A stretch of DNA of 64,000 nucleotides from the NCBI RefSeq assembly GCF_947623445.1, contig NC_135243.1:6078501-6142500 (forward strand). Direction: 5' to 3'. The notes under the pieces are model-generated. The model was not told the DNA's origin. It worked only from the letters and a program-made list of their open reading frames with translations, and made no database searches. The stretch comes from Clavelina lepadiformis (lineage: Eukaryota > Chordata > Ascidiacea > Aplousobranchia > Clavelinidae). Numbering within the stretch: the first letter of the stretch is position 1; each line of letters starts with the position of its first letter. The translations under genes and the position numbers were made by a program. This document shows positions 11,294 to 24,417 of the stretch, piece by piece.

Positions 11294-12333
11294 AATATCC
11301 AGCTTAAATGTACGTTTAAAGTTCAACCAGTAAATGCTGAAATGCGGTATACCTGCTCTTTTTATAGGGTTCCATATCAGCCGGGCAGCCGCTGCAATTT
11401 GGTTCCTCCCATTGATAATATGCTCGGTTTTTATCATATCAACAGGTGTGTTTTGTCTACGTTAATGCTAGACGTCGTCTTCCTACTATTTTCCTGCGAG
11501 CGTTCCTAAGATAATCTGGGCAACTGACATCGCATAAAATCGCCTTTTTGCGAGATCCTACTGGCGTATTGTTGAATTATAATCTTGTTCCAGGCTTCCT
11601 GCGTTTCGCCATGTCGTACACAACGCATAGATTTCCAATGGGACTAAATTACTTGTGGCTGGTCCAGAATTTTAACCTTAATTGATGTCTTTTAACCAAT
11701 TAAGGATGTCTGTGCTCGAATCGCCACCTAGCGGTTAGTGTAAATTTGCTCTATTTGATAAACGTTTGAGGTCTCTTGGAGGAAGGTGACCAATCTTTCG
11801 CGCACGTTGGACTTTCAGTTGGTATGTTCTAATGCAAGCGTCTTTAAACTTAGACAGTCGGATTAAAAAATTCCCTATAAGGGCTCAATACCCTATATAA
11901 AGACAATTTTGAGCCGGCAACACAGTGATTATTACGTGTTCGTACTCAATGCGTCATATTAAAAAAAGTAAGAAATTTTCCGGTCCAACGCGCATGTGAC
12001 GTCGATGTGAACTAGTTTTGTTGTTGTTTTGGCGACAGCTGGTTCCAGGTTTAGGCTAAATTGTACATTTTTTGAGGGTTTGATTTTTCGGTTTTTAGGA
12101 GTATTTGTGCTAAATTTTTAAGTTCAAAACTTGCTGTAAAGTTTAGGTAGCTGTTATAGAAAACTGAGTACATGGATTTTGTCCAAATTAAGACTGCAGA
12201 CAGGCCTGACCTAGATGACATTGCAAGCCAAAATTCAGTGTAGGTTTATGATGTGAATTTGCGACAGTAGCGTCTTGATTTAATGTACTTTGCATTGAAA
12301 AGCCTATCTCGTTGAAATGGGTCATGACCCCTT

Positions 12334-13491
12334 TAACAAAAAGAAAGCGTTGATTCTGACGACTGTACTTCCTGGTGCCAGTTTACCAGCCCGTCTGTTT
12401 GCTTAACTCATTTGCTCTTTAGGAACCTAAATGCTCCTACATGGCGAGGAATGCAATTTTGCTCAGTGCCAAGTCGCGATGTGCATGAATCCATGATTCC
12501 ATTTCTTTTTTTGAAAAGCGTTCAACCACAAATCGAATGAGACAAAAATCTTTACGGACCATAGTTTTTTACGCTTTTTTCCGTCGTTTTTCTTTGCAAA
12601 CAAACTTAGCATAGACAAATGACAAGCAAAAACTAACCGACAAAGTTCCATCGCAAACGAAACAGCTAAAAGGCTGCAAATACAGTAATAGGCCTGGTTA
12701 ATTAAATATGTATCTGCAACTATTGACAAGAGCACGTCAAGATGACAAATGCCGCTTTAATGACATACTTTATGGCAATACTTCCACAAAACTGAAATGC
12801 CTAACCTGACAACCAGAGGTGGCAAAACTGGAGTTTCATTGGCTGGAAATCACAAAGGTTGTTGTGTGGTTAAGACTTCCATTAAACAGCTTTAGTGGTT
12901 TATTATGTAATAAAACAACAACATAATAGGTTGGGTTACAGATCGATCGGACCCGCCTTCGCTCGGTATCATACTGTTCGATGATACACAGGGTATTGAT
13001 TTACATGGTGAATTGACACCAAGTATATGTTGCATCTTAGAGGTGATTTCTCCGACCAACTACACGTATTCGCATATCCAATCATAAGCTAACCTTCAAA
13101 CGGGAGGTTGCTGCAGAAAACACGCTACTATCATTTCTTTCTCAAACAATTCTTCATCTCTTTTGCGAGCATTATCATATGTAGCCCCTGCTCAAATTAA
13201 ATGCTTGATGCCAAGGCCGGGGTAGATGGGGTCCTTTGCCGATTTTAGATGCTGTGAATTAATGTAAAAATAATAATAATAACGTAAAATAAGTATTAAC
13301 TCTTTCTAAACCAGCTCCATCAAAGCTCTGCTTTGTTGTTCATTTTAACCAAGGCATTGCCTACGCCCTACGAGAACAAATTGAGAAATAACACTGTTAT
13401 TTGCGCGAAATAAAAGCAAAATTGTTATTTTTGTTTTTGTGCTAAGAAGCGCGAGGCCCAACGCAGTCGCATCGCTCGCATTGGCCTAAGG
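12334..13491. repeat. 1.15-kb interspersed repeat, copy A
   Basis: The whole stretch is repeated at 15432-16610 with mostly scattered base changes and small indels. It starts TAACAAAAAGAAAG and ends in a GC-rich block with an imperfect hairpin (GGCCCAACGC ... GCATTGGCC). I see no long reading frame, no terminal inverted repeats and no target duplication, so the class is unknown. Its left side abuts the truncated MULE copy and its right side is cut by a hAT end. Confidence 0.8.
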
Positions 13492-14470
13492 CAGGGGTGT
13501 CAAACTCAATCGCACCAGGGGCCAAATCTCAAAACTTATTTAACGCCGCGGGCCGTAAGGATGAAACTTGATTGAACGATTCGTAACTTGACGTGATTTG
13601 ATTGAACGTTTCGCGACACCAGTACATGAATTGGAACAGGCATCGAAATAACACCAAGTTTTTGATGTTTAAAGCTCGGTGTATTATTCTTCTTCGAATA
13701 CGAGTCGCACAAATACGGACGAAAAACAGGAAAAATACGTCGCACTCGATAATATATCCTACCAAAAAGTAGAAAGAAAGGTCACCTACCACGAAGTAGG
13801 CTTATTATTGAAAACAAGGCTTTGGGGAAAACCCGTGTATTTCACGAAAATTGCGCCGCGCAATCAGTTAAGAACAACGTGAATTGAAAATTTTTTTGTT
13901 ACGTTTGTGCTGCATTGTACGATGTTTAAAGAAGCCGCTCTCAAATATGAGCACAAAGTAGACCGATAAAAATAAAATGAATATGTAAAAAATTAATGTA
14001 CGCGGCATACGGTATGCTACAACCATAAGCACATACACAGAAATGCAGTAATAAGATTCTGTCAAACACGACCATACTACAGGTAGCCTGTATAAAAAAA
14101 TGTAAATTAAACCGTGCATTTGAAAGTTAAAAAGTTAGCAAATTGAAGCACTCAACTGTCTTCACTTCAGTGGTGCCACTTTATCAGAGCTGGATGTTTG
14201 ACATCTTTTCATGGAAACAAGTTTGTCGATGTTTGGGGTAAGACTTTGTGTTGCGGAAATTCTTAAAATGGACTGTAGGTGTTCATCAGTAAGACGACTT
14301 CTGTGTGATGTTTTGTTAATCTTCATCACAGAAAACAACTGTTCACATATATATGTGCTACCAAACATACACAAGGTTCGAGCGGCATGTAGAGCCCTAA
14401 GGCCAATGCTGCTTGATGCTTTAAAAGCTATACAAGTATGCAGGTTGCACGCAACTACAGGTACAACCAT
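13492..14470 (-). mobile_element. hAT transposon remnant with C-terminal transposase fragment
   Basis: The segment opens with CAGGGGTGTCAAACTC, a terminal repeat widely seen in animal hAT elements. The minus-strand frame 14470-14162 encodes 102 residues that include FGSTYICEQLFSVMKINK and RSRLTDEHLQSILRI, the dimerisation region of GTF2IRD2/SCAND3-like hAT transposases. Only the C-terminal end and the flanking terminal repeat are present. The N-terminal part and the opposite terminal repeat were not found, so the copy is a broken fragment. Confidence 0.75.
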
Positions 14471-15431
14471 ATATATGCTTCCACTTATTTGTGTATGCTC
14501 TGTGATGTATAGTCTTTCCGAATTCTTTACTTTGTTTGTTAAAAACGTCCATTTTATGACAAAAACTTTAGCTTAAAACTTATATCATGAATGTTGAATG
14601 TTCCACAAACACACTGGTCGGAGAATCGACCAAAACATCTGTGTATAATCAAAATGTTTTCTATTCTTCCGGTTCTGGTGCTTTAGAGGACAAAGCCCTT
14701 ACTGAAGCTTGCTGTGTGAATGCATCTTATAATTTGCTATGTCAAGGAGCAACGGCTGATTACCGTAAGGGCAACTAAGGCACGTGCTCTAGGTCTCCGA
14801 GCTTCTGAGGGACCAATTTTGCCACGCGGAAACGACAAAGACAACACTCATTAAAAAATCAACTTAATATTTTACAGAATCGTGCAACCATCATCACAAC
14901 TAAGAGATAATTCACCGTTGCTTATCGTAATACTATTTCGAAAATGTGCAACATAAAATATAGAATTGCACTCGAAAACCTATGAAAAGCAGGTTATCGT
15001 CGTATACGGCGTTTCAATATTGTAGCCTACGTTATAAATTTACGCAGCTAAATTTTATGAATATGTCTAAATATGTAAATATGAGAATAAACTTTTTTTC
15101 GAGGTATTTTAAAGTGTTTTTTTCAGGTTTAAAAACTAAAACATTTTGCATCCCGCTCATTTTGGGTGAGTTGGACTAATACAGGATTTAACATCCCAGC
15201 TTTTAATACACTTTCAGAATACGGCAGTGGAAATGAGGATTATTTAGAAATATAAAGATATTCGGATAAGAAAACCCTACTACTCAACAATGACTGTCTA
15301 ATAACAACAACGATAACTAATCCTCATATTTGATTGCATAAATGTGAAAATTAAGCTAGCACTTGCTTGCTTTCAGAAAGTAAAACTGTTATCTCGAATA
15401 CGGGTATTCCCCGCCAGCTGATTTATTGTTC
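14471..15431. other. Spacer with no recognised gene
   Basis: AT-rich sequence between the hAT remnant and repeat copy B. Only short frames (63-65 codons), none resembling a known protein. Confidence 0.5.
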
Positions 15432-16610
15432 TAACAAAAAGAAAGTGTTGTTTCTGACGACTGTACTTCCTGGTGCCAGTTTACCAGCCCGTCTGTTTGC
15501 TTACCTCATTTGCTCTTTAGGAACTTAAATGCTCCTACATGGCGAGGAATGCAATATCGCTCAGTGCCAAGTCGCGATGTGCATGAATCCATGATTCCAT
15601 TTCTTTTTTTGAAAAGCGTTCAACCACAAATCGAATGTAACCAAAATCTTCACGGACCATAGTGTTTTACACTTTTTTCCGTCGTTTTTCTTTGCAAACA
15701 AACTTAGCATAGACAAATGACAAGCAAAAACTAACTGACAAAGTTCCATCGCGAACGAAACAGCTAAAAGCTGCTAAAAGGCTGCAAATACAGTAATAGG
15801 CCTGGTTAATTAAATATCTATCTGCAACTATTGACAAGAGCACGTCAAGATGACAAATGCCGCTTTAATGACATACTTTAGGGCAACACTTCCACAAAAC
15901 TGAAATGCCTAACCTGACAACCAGAGGTGGCAAAACTGGAGTTTCATTGGCTGGAAATCACAAAGGTTGTTGTGTGGTTAAGACTTCCATTAAACAGCTT
16001 TAGTGGTTTATTATGTAATAAAACAACAACATAATAGGTTGGGTTACAGATCGATCGGACCCGCCTTGACTCGGTTTTTATACTGTTCGATGATACACAG
16101 GGTATTGATTTACATGGTGAATTGACACCAAGTATATGTTGCATCTTAGAGGTGATTTCTCCGACCAACTAGACGCATTCGCATATATCCAATCATAAGC
16201 AAACTTTCAAACAGGAGGTTGCTGCAGAAAACACGCTACTATGTTGTCAAACACTTCTTCATCTTTTTCGCGAGCATGATCATATATAGCCCTTGCTCAA
16301 ATTAAATGCTTGATGCCAAGGCCGGGGTAGGTGGGGTCCTTTGCCGATTTTAGATACTGTGACTTAATGTAAAAATAATAATAATAACGTAAAATAAGTA
16401 TTAACTCTTTCTAAACCAGCTCCATCAAAGCTTTGCTTTGTAGTATATTTTAACCAAGGCATTGCCTACGAGAACAAATTGAGAAATAACAATGTTATTT
16501 GCGCAAAATTTATAAAATTTATAAAAGCAAAATTGTTATTTTTGTTTTGGTGCTAAGAAGCGCGAGGCCCAACGTAGTCGCATCGCTAGCATTGGCCTAA
16601 GGCCAATGCG
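15432..16610. repeat. 1.15-kb interspersed repeat, copy B
   Basis: Near-complete second copy of 12334-13491. Its right end runs into a near-palindrome (GCATTGGCCT / AAGGCCAATGC, about 16589-16609), which is followed at once by copy C in the same direction. Confidence 0.8.
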
Positions 16611-16613
16611 GTT

Positions 16614-16936
16614 CTAACAAAAAGAAAGTGTTGATTCTGACGACTGTACTTCCTGGTGCCAGTTTACCAGCCCGTCTGTTTGCTTACCTCATTTGCTCTT
16701 TAGGAACCTAAATGCTCCTACATGGCGAGGAATGCAATTTCGCTCAGTGCCAAGTCGCGATGTGCTGAATCCATGATTCCATTTCTTTTTTTGATAAGCG
16801 TTCAACCACATATCGAATGAGACAAAAATGTTTACGGACCATAGTTTTGTACGCTTTTTTCCGTCGTTATTCTTTGCAAACAAACTTAGCAAAGACAAAT
16901 GACAAGCAAAAACTAACGGACAAAGTTCCATCGGGA
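16614..16936. repeat. 1.15-kb interspersed repeat, copy C (left 320 bp only)
   Basis: Same left end as copies A and B (TAACAAAAAGAAAG), directly after copy B. Similarity stops near 16936, so about three quarters of the repeat is missing. Confidence 0.75.
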
Positions 16937-19186
16937 ACGAAAATGAGAACAGCTGATCTTGCCCATAGTCGTCCTATGGCAAGCACTGAGATCGATCCAC
17001 GCTTGTAGAAATGAGGCGTTTCTTGTTGTTTCTGTTCCAAATGAAGCCTGTCAAACATCACAGCAAGTTGACGCGCATTGAAGTTGAGTGATAGAAAATA
17101 ATGAAATTTAAGCAAACTTGTCTCTTCTCTCCTCTAGCTAGGCTGGACTATTTGTGTTACGTTCTAACAACAGAGCGAGTCTCTCCGAGGTAATAATTTA
17201 CAACTTTTAAAGCTCCCCAACTAGACTGTTGATTGCGTTACTTCAATAAACCACAGGAGTTGTAAAAATTCCCGCCATAGTAAATTAATGAAACCATGTT
17301 TAAACCTCACCGCAATAAATTGATACGTGACGCCCATAAAATGATTTATGTTTCTATGTGGGTGACACTCCAAGGATCATAAAAATCTTAGAGGTTGTAG
17401 AAAGGCTTTGGCCATACTTATCGGCACAGATTCTTCTTGGTAAATGAGCGTAATCATATAGCGAGGTAGATTTGATGAGTTTGCCATCACCGTACTTCCA
17501 ATACACATTTTATGAAAATTATGGTTCAAATCATTTTATTAACAAATAAATCCCTATCAAGCAGTGAAAGACGGAGATGTCAGTAATATGATTAATCACC
17601 CACTTCGTATAACGTGATTTTCAGCTTCAGTTTTTCAAAGTTCTTTCTTAAATGTTCATTTATGTGACGTAACTAACTTTTTATTAGGCCACGTAACGCA
17701 AGGTGGTATTTTTTGCCGAATAACTTTGCTGCTTTTCCCCTCAGCAGTTCCATTCGTACAGTATCCAACCAGCCTTCGAGCGGCGCCATTCAAACATGAT
17801 AACTTATAATATAAGTATACGACGGCCAAGTTGATTGTCCTGGTTTACACTGGTTTATAGTGTACCATAAATATTTATAATATTTCAATCTGACTCTTAA
17901 GAATTATAAGAAGGATGCGAATACTGTCTAGAGTTATCCTAGACTTCAGTCGAATAGGTTACAGCATTATTAAACACTGAAATTCTGATTAATTTCGCTT
18001 TTAATGCATTTTATTATTACTTCGGTCAACACGAGAAAATACAACAATATTATTGTCCAAGGAAAAGGTTTTAAAAACTCAATTGTCGACAAGCGCAACT
18101 CCTTATATCTCACGAACAATTAAAGAGAACGACCAATTCGTTCTCGATCGTACATATTCGTTCCAATTTTCCAACTCTCAGTGTGTCTAAAAACATTGCA
18201 TGCAACGGTACATGTATACACTGACGGAGGAAATTAAAGAAACAAAACAATGACAATATACAATAATAGTGCGTTAAATGACAGATACATATTTATAACA
18301 ACACAACTTGGAAGACAGTGGAAACAGCGTCTTCCAGACCTGCCAGTCAGGGCAAAGATACGCTAGTTTGTTTTATACGCTTAGCCTACAGTATATAAGC
18401 CATACAGAGTTGTTGCTCGTGACAACAATGAAACTGCTGGTTGCGGTTACGTCCTGACTGCTGAGCATAAAAAGGTAAACGTTATTCATCAACTGCTGCT
18501 TGATGACCGTAAACCAGTATTTGCCTGGTTTTGGAAGGTAATGCTGGCTCGTAAGTTATTAACACCGAGAAAGGTATTTGGGTGACTATTTGTTTAGCCG
18601 CTAGCGCTTTAGGCGAGCGTAAGTACATAAGCCACGGTAAGACCGGTTTTCAGTTGATCAGTGATTACCAGCAATGAAGATCTTTCAAGTGTGGTTAGAC
18701 GCAAACTATTGCAGCATCGCTGAGGAGATATAAACCAATTCAATTGCTAGCATGTTTATGGCATTACTATAATTGACTTTCCATAAGATTATATTTCCAT
18801 GGTAAAGATTTAACGAGCAGCAATATAAATCGTGCAACTCATTCAACTTAGAGTTATTGCAGCATGAAGCTATTGATACCTGCAGCTGCATATTAAGCAG
18901 TGTATGCAATTTAAATGTACTTTGAAATGAATGGTCTCTTAAGATAGCAATAGTCGAGTTTTTGAGGTAGATAATATTTTCGAGTTTCCAAATTCAAGCA
19001 GACTAAAATTTCAAAAGTTATATTCTGTAATTCAAGCAATTGCTATCGAGTATACCGCTAAACAGCTAACTTGAACAGTAACTGAATTTCAAAGATAGAA
19101 CCATGTCATTTTATCGCAAATTTGGACCCATAACTCAGTTACAATACATAACTATAGTTGAGTTTTTTTTAAAAGATAGGTTGCCC
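16937..19186. other. Intergenic region upstream of regucalcin
   Basis: AT-rich, with no open frame resembling a known protein on either strand. Presumably holds the regucalcin promoter, but no clear element could be assigned. Confidence 0.5.
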
Positions 19187-22100
19187 ATGGCCATGGCCCC
19201 CAAAGTGCAGTTAGTCTTGAAAAACTCTTGCTTGTTGGGGGAAGGCCCCCACTGGGATGACAGAACCAATACACTGCTGTTGGTTGACCACAAGTCACGT
19301 GCCGTTCTTCGTTGGAATCCAGTCACCGACGATTTGAAAACAACAATTGTGGAAGGTTTACTTGTTTTTATAAGGAATTTGACATGAAGTGTTCGTTGTT
19401 TTGGCTCATAAACAACGCCTTTTAAATGGAGTAATCGTAAAAAAACCGGCATAACAACATCATGCGCGTTAATCAGATTAATTAAACTGGTTCTAGCCGA
19501 ATGAATAAAGCTTAATGCAATCGCTTATACAATAGCCTACCTAATGGAGAGTTTTACTAAAATTAACGGTTAAATTAAGAGGAAACTAAAAATCACTACA
19601 GTTGACAAATTTTGCAGATCCTACCGTTGGCTGCGTGGTGCCACGGAAAACTGGCGGATTGGTCGTGGCAGCAGAACATAGGTTCGCATTTCTCGACGAA
19701 GAAACCGGTAAAATGCAGACTATTCAGGAATGTCATACTGAATTTCCAGCAGTAATTTTCAACGATGGCAAATGCGATCCAGCTGGACGATTTTGGGCTG
19801 GTTAGTTGTAACTTGAAGGGAATCGTTGGCTTGCGTATGTAAATGTAGCTTGGATGCGTATTTCTCTTAACTTAAAACCTAATTGGCTTGCAACTTGGAT
19901 GCTCCTTTTAAGTTTTCTCTAATACCTCCTATTATATTTTCCAAGTATTTAAACGGTTTTCTTCGTCTATTTGTCAAACTCTCACTTATCTTTCACTTCG
20001 AACCTTAGTTTATTAGCTTCAGATCGGCATAACATAAAACACTGTCCCATCAATCATTGTGTCATAAATGTAATATATTCACGATTAACCTACTATTCCT
20101 TCGTAAGACATATTTCGAGAACTACCATTTTTTAATTTTTAAACCAGCTTAAACGGATTCGTATTATTTTGTTTCAGGCTCCTTCACCGAACCCAGATCC
20201 TGATAATCCCCCTCCCAACGATGGCGCTCTTTATTGCCTGTCGACTGACCACACTATGGACTTGAAGGTCGATCAGGTGTGCATTTCGAACGGTCTCTCG
20301 TGGTCACCTGACAAAAGGACTATGTACTACTGTGATTCATTTAAGGTGAGTGCTTGGTTACGTAAGACCAGTCATTTTAATTTGTTGCAAAATATAAAGT
20401 ACAAAATAAATATTACGAGATTAAAAAGCTTGTATGAGGCTTAGTTAAATTAGCAAAATAAAATTTTTGTATCAGTAATTCCTAATAACCAAACAATAAA
20501 TGCAAGTATAGTGACCAATTGCAGCTGTCAAAAAGGCAGTGAGCTTGTCGTGTTTTGTACATTGAGTTTCTCGATCCATGTAGTTCTTAATTAAACAGAT
20601 GGAGGCATGTGCAGTGTTGCATTTAGTGCGGTAGGATTTCAGTTGTAACAAAACGTAAACTATAATAAATAGCATATTAATTTATAGTTATGTTATAATA
20701 TGTTTGCTTTTCACAGTACACCTGAAGAAGCGAGCTTGCGAAAGCTCGTTTCGAAAAATATAAAGTTAACCTTAAGAGTGCCAAACTATATCCTGTTTCT
20801 TATTTTATTTTAAAATTTGGTTAAAACGGTTTAGAAAACATCAGTTATAATATGTATAATACATATATATTATATATTAAGTATTTATATATGTAATACT
20901 ATATATTGTCATGTATTATATTTTAAGTTGGTTGTAAACTATTGAATAATAATCTAACAAACTAACATTTAAGTTGGTGAAAAAAGTCACAATTTTGCCC
21001 GTTTTGCGTATATTTTGTATAGGCCTTGGTTATACGTTGGTTGAATATTCTGTGGTGTTTTTTGAAAAACATATTGTTTTTGTATTTTATTGGTCGTAGC
21101 AACAATATGCCAAAATATGCTTATTTTCAAACTGTTTGTTTCCTTCAAATGCTTAAGGAGTTAATTATTTTTTTCATAGTATACCATAGATGCTTACGAC
21201 TATGACGTTGACACCGGGAACATCTCCAATATGCAAGAGGTTGTGAAATTTGATCGAATGACAGATGGCATCCCCGACGGTCATACCGTTGACGTTGATG
21301 GGAATTTGTGGGTCGCAATGTTCTCAACCGGACAAATAATTAAAGTTGATCCTCGTACAGGTTGGTTTGTATGTTTTTAATGCTGATGTAAGTGGTAACT
21401 TTGCATCTCATTTAAAAGTATAATCATAATGATAACAAAACTTTTGCAGTCAGTGAAATAACATAACGTCTATTTAATGAAAACATATATAAGCAAGTGT
21501 CGAGTATTGTACGATTCTGTTGGCAATATAAGCTTATTATGGCACATTTTAAGCCTGCGAGAGCTCACTGCTTGAAGTTTTAACATTTTTGCTTTGTGCT
21601 CGAATAGCGTCTAATTCTGATAGCAGGTTTCTGTTAAAACTATAATCGCAATATATAATTACATGACTTTTTGTAGTAATTTTTAATCATTTTTCATTCG
21701 TTCATTTTTCATTCATTTCATTTTTCGATTAAAATAACAAAAAATTTCATTTTCTTTAGGTACAAAACTGGAATACCTAAAAATCAGTGACACTGTTCTT
21801 AAAACTACGTCAGTTTGTTTTGGCGGACCTAATCTAGACGAGTTGTACGTGACATCTGCTAGAAACGATCCTTTGAAGGGCAGACAGGATATGTCTGGTT
21901 GCACATTCAAGGTATTGGACGATTAACCCAAAAAATTTATTAGGCCTTAAACTGATAAATTCAAAATTTAAAGAACAAAATCACTTTTTATTGATCTTTT
22001 CCATGAATGAAAGTCATAGACAAAATTTTACGAAATTTGGGGGTAACTTTAGAATTCACGGCTTAGGTTAAAATCCACCAACAATAGTCTCCGATATTAT

Positions 22101-22635
22101 AAATTCATATCTTTCTGTATGCAAAGTCTCCCGAATAGCTTTGTTATAAATTTAAAAAAGCTGTTTATTTTGGCAAAGATATTGCGACAAACGGCGAGTT
22201 GCCGATGTAATTTTCTGCATAAAACCACTGCTAATACGTGTATATGGGGACGCTCAAAATGGCGGTAATGACAATGACGATAACCAGTGTTTCCATTTCT
22301 GTTATAACTTTGAGAGTTTGGGTTAGTTAAATTTAATAAAGCTGAAAAATTTATCAGAAAAATTAGTTAAAATATTTATTAGGGTATATAGTAGTTGGAT
22401 TATGCTGGGGTTGGGATTAAGATCGGATTCTATGTTGTCATATATTGTCATGAGCTATTGTTATAACAGAAATGGAAACATTGGTTGCCGCCATTTTCTA
22501 TGCGCACCCATATACATAGAAGTATTGATAAATGCTATATTAGAATGAAGATTTTTATTCTTTTGCACAATTTATTTTTTACAGGTAACCGAGCTGGGCA
22601 CGAAGGGATTACCGGCAAATGTATATGAAGGTTAA
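19187..22635 (+). CDS. RGN: Regucalcin / SMP-30 family gluconolactonase, six exons
   Basis: Exons 19187-19355, 19618-19800, about 20197-20345, 21180-21360, 21760-21911 and 22585-22635 give about 294 residues (human regucalcin is 299). The family folds as a six-bladed propeller that binds a divalent metal and hydrolyses sugar lactones in the cytosol. Metal-site residues are in place: Glu19 in LLGEGP, Asn149 in ISNGLSWSPD and Asp205 in VDVDGNLWVA. The start is the ATG in a GCCC-ATGG context; an in-frame ATG upstream at 19103 would add 28 unrelated residues. One oddity is exon 3. The strong acceptor at 20177 puts the exon one base out of frame, whereas a weaker AG at 20196 keeps the frame but drops about six residues. 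That is either real use of the second site or a one-base error. Confidence 0.85.
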
Positions 22636-22721
22636 GTTCAAGCAATTGTAAATGGAAGCCTCACTTTCTCATTTGTTTGTAATAATTTTACTTTTAGTCA
22701 TTGTAAAAAAGCCAAGATATC

Positions 22722-22766
22722 GTTAATACTGTTAATCTTGTTAATTCTGTTAATTCTGTTAATCCA
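22722..22766. repeat. 9-bp tandem repeat (GTTAATNCT), five units
   Basis: Five imperfect copies of GTTAATTCT follow one another just downstream of the regucalcin stop codon. Confidence 0.8.
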
Positions 22767-22804
22767 CAACTGAAGAATTTTTCGATTTTATTATTGTTGC
22801 AACT

Positions 22805-23272
22805 GTGAACCTGCCTGTAAGCGTTGCAATTGAACTCGAAAGTTGGAAAATTGATTTTATATTAAAAATGTTTTATACCAATCTTTGGTTTTGTAAATCG
22901 TTTTGTACGTTTTGTCGTCACTATTTGGTTCGAATGGTAAATACTCCAACAAGATTACATATCACATCGCGAAACGGATTTCCCGGGATGCTGGTTTTGT
23001 TTTGCTCTATAATATCAGAAACGTCATGTTGGCGTTTTCCACCTTTAGACCCAAAACCTAAAATCTTTCCGAAGCCACAGTTTGTCTCAACTATTAAGCA
23101 AACAGCGAAGCGGATGCAATTTCGCGAACCTGTTTATTTAACTTATGGGTGTTTTCATATATCTGATATAAAATCGTTTACGACAGAAGGCTTGCCGAAA
23201 ATGGGTTTAATGGGTAACAGTTACATAAACAGGAATTTGTTAAGAATGGCACCGGAAGTTGATTTCTGTTGA
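22805..23272 (+). other. Unrecognised 155-codon open frame over the duplicated segment
   Basis: An open frame with a non-ATG first codon that covers the 164-bp segment shared with 1-164. The predicted sequence resembles no family I know and has no clear signal peptide or domain. It lies between the regucalcin gene and its partial copy. It may be chance, or the fossil of an unknown element; coding status is doubtful. Confidence 0.2.
23059..23222. repeat. 164-bp segment identical to 1-164
   Basis: Exact copy of the first 164 bases of the window. Here the MULE unit is absent and the sequence continues as unique DNA from 23223. Confidence 0.9.
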
Positions 23273-24417
23273 ATTTTAAGATCTTAGTGACATGATCTTT
23301 ATCACGACCGGATAATTACAAAGGCCGCCAGACAGGAACTAAAAAGATCAGAATACTACACTCTACTAGAGTTTGTGTTTTCAGCAGATTGTTTAAACCT
23401 AATCTATGGTTAAAGCAGTAATCTGTTATACATATGTATGATTGTCTTCTGCGTGTAAATATATGCTGCTTTATAGCAGTATATGACTATTACATTTGGC
23501 TGCTATACTATTATTACTGCAGCTTGCGTTACAAATTTGTGATTAGGGTGCGATTAGAAATAATAGAAGTTTTTGAAATGGTATGTTTATCAAGTAAGAA
23601 AAAAGAGATGCAGCCTAGAATGCTAAGACCAGCTGTCACGATTTCCCCAAAATGTTAAAGTTCTCAAGCGATTTTTCCGTATGCTGTAGTATAGTAGTGA
23701 CTTGGGTCATTGACAAGTCGAGTCGAATTACACTTTAAAATGCCTTGACTTGACTTCAAGTCAATGTTTCAGTCGTTGTGCAAGTTTTGATTGTCACACA
23801 TTTTTTATTTGTTACAAGAGTGATAATACAAGAATTTCCCTTAACAGTTTTCAATGATTGAAAATGCGACCCACCTGATCGATTGTGGGGAGGTAATTGT
23901 TGTTAACGCATTCACGATAGGCTTGATGAATGGGTAACTGACAATTACAGATGTTGGTACTTGGGACTTAAAAATGTTTCAAGGAAATAAACTTTTTAAA
24001 ACTATCTTGTTTAGAAACAAAATAATGTTTTAATACTTTTTTGGTGAAATAGTTTATGTGGTAAAATTTCCAAGGTAGTTTGTTGTAACCAGAGTGCAAT
24101 GAGTCTGACATGAAACACCTCTTCACCGTAATTTTAATATGCGGTACAGCATGTCACATATACAGTGGTCTATGGTCTTCTGTGAAGGGCAAATTTTTAT
24201 TAGTAAGTAATTATCGCTTGTTAGTTTAAGAAACTACGCAATTATTTATCTGAAATGTTTGAACCCAGATAAGAACCGCAAAGCGTTTCTTTACACAGTG
24301 TAGGTCACTGTTACACAACGTGTGCAGTGTTGGTGCGGCAGATATTCCTTAGCTTAAACCATTCAACATAATTCTTATCTGGTTAATATAAAGAATTACA
24401 CGTTATCTATCTACAGG
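23273..24417. other. Spacer between regucalcin and its pseudogene
   Basis: No exon resembling regucalcin exons 1 or 2 was found here, which is the main reason the next locus is called partial. Otherwise AT-rich and featureless. Confidence 0.5.

Larger units (their letters stand above)
8387..12333. mobile_element. MULE-type transposon unit, tandem copy 3 (right end missing)
   Basis: This copy stops at 12333, right after the GGGTCATGACCC palindrome, so the last 165 bp of the unit are missing and a 1.15-kb repeat follows. One base difference from copies 1 and 2 was seen (G at 11078, A in the others), in the transposase's first intron. Both genes are complete. Confidence 0.85.

Noticed and set aside
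15432-16610. Helitron explanation for the 1.15-kb repeat (right-end hairpin near CTAA)
   Set aside because: The flanks lack the A/T target expected of Helitrons and no Rep/helicase coding is present.
22805-23272. 155-codon frame as a real gene
   Set aside because: No ATG at the first codon, no known family, and part of it is a duplicated segment cut by a transposon at the left edge; listed only as doubtful.
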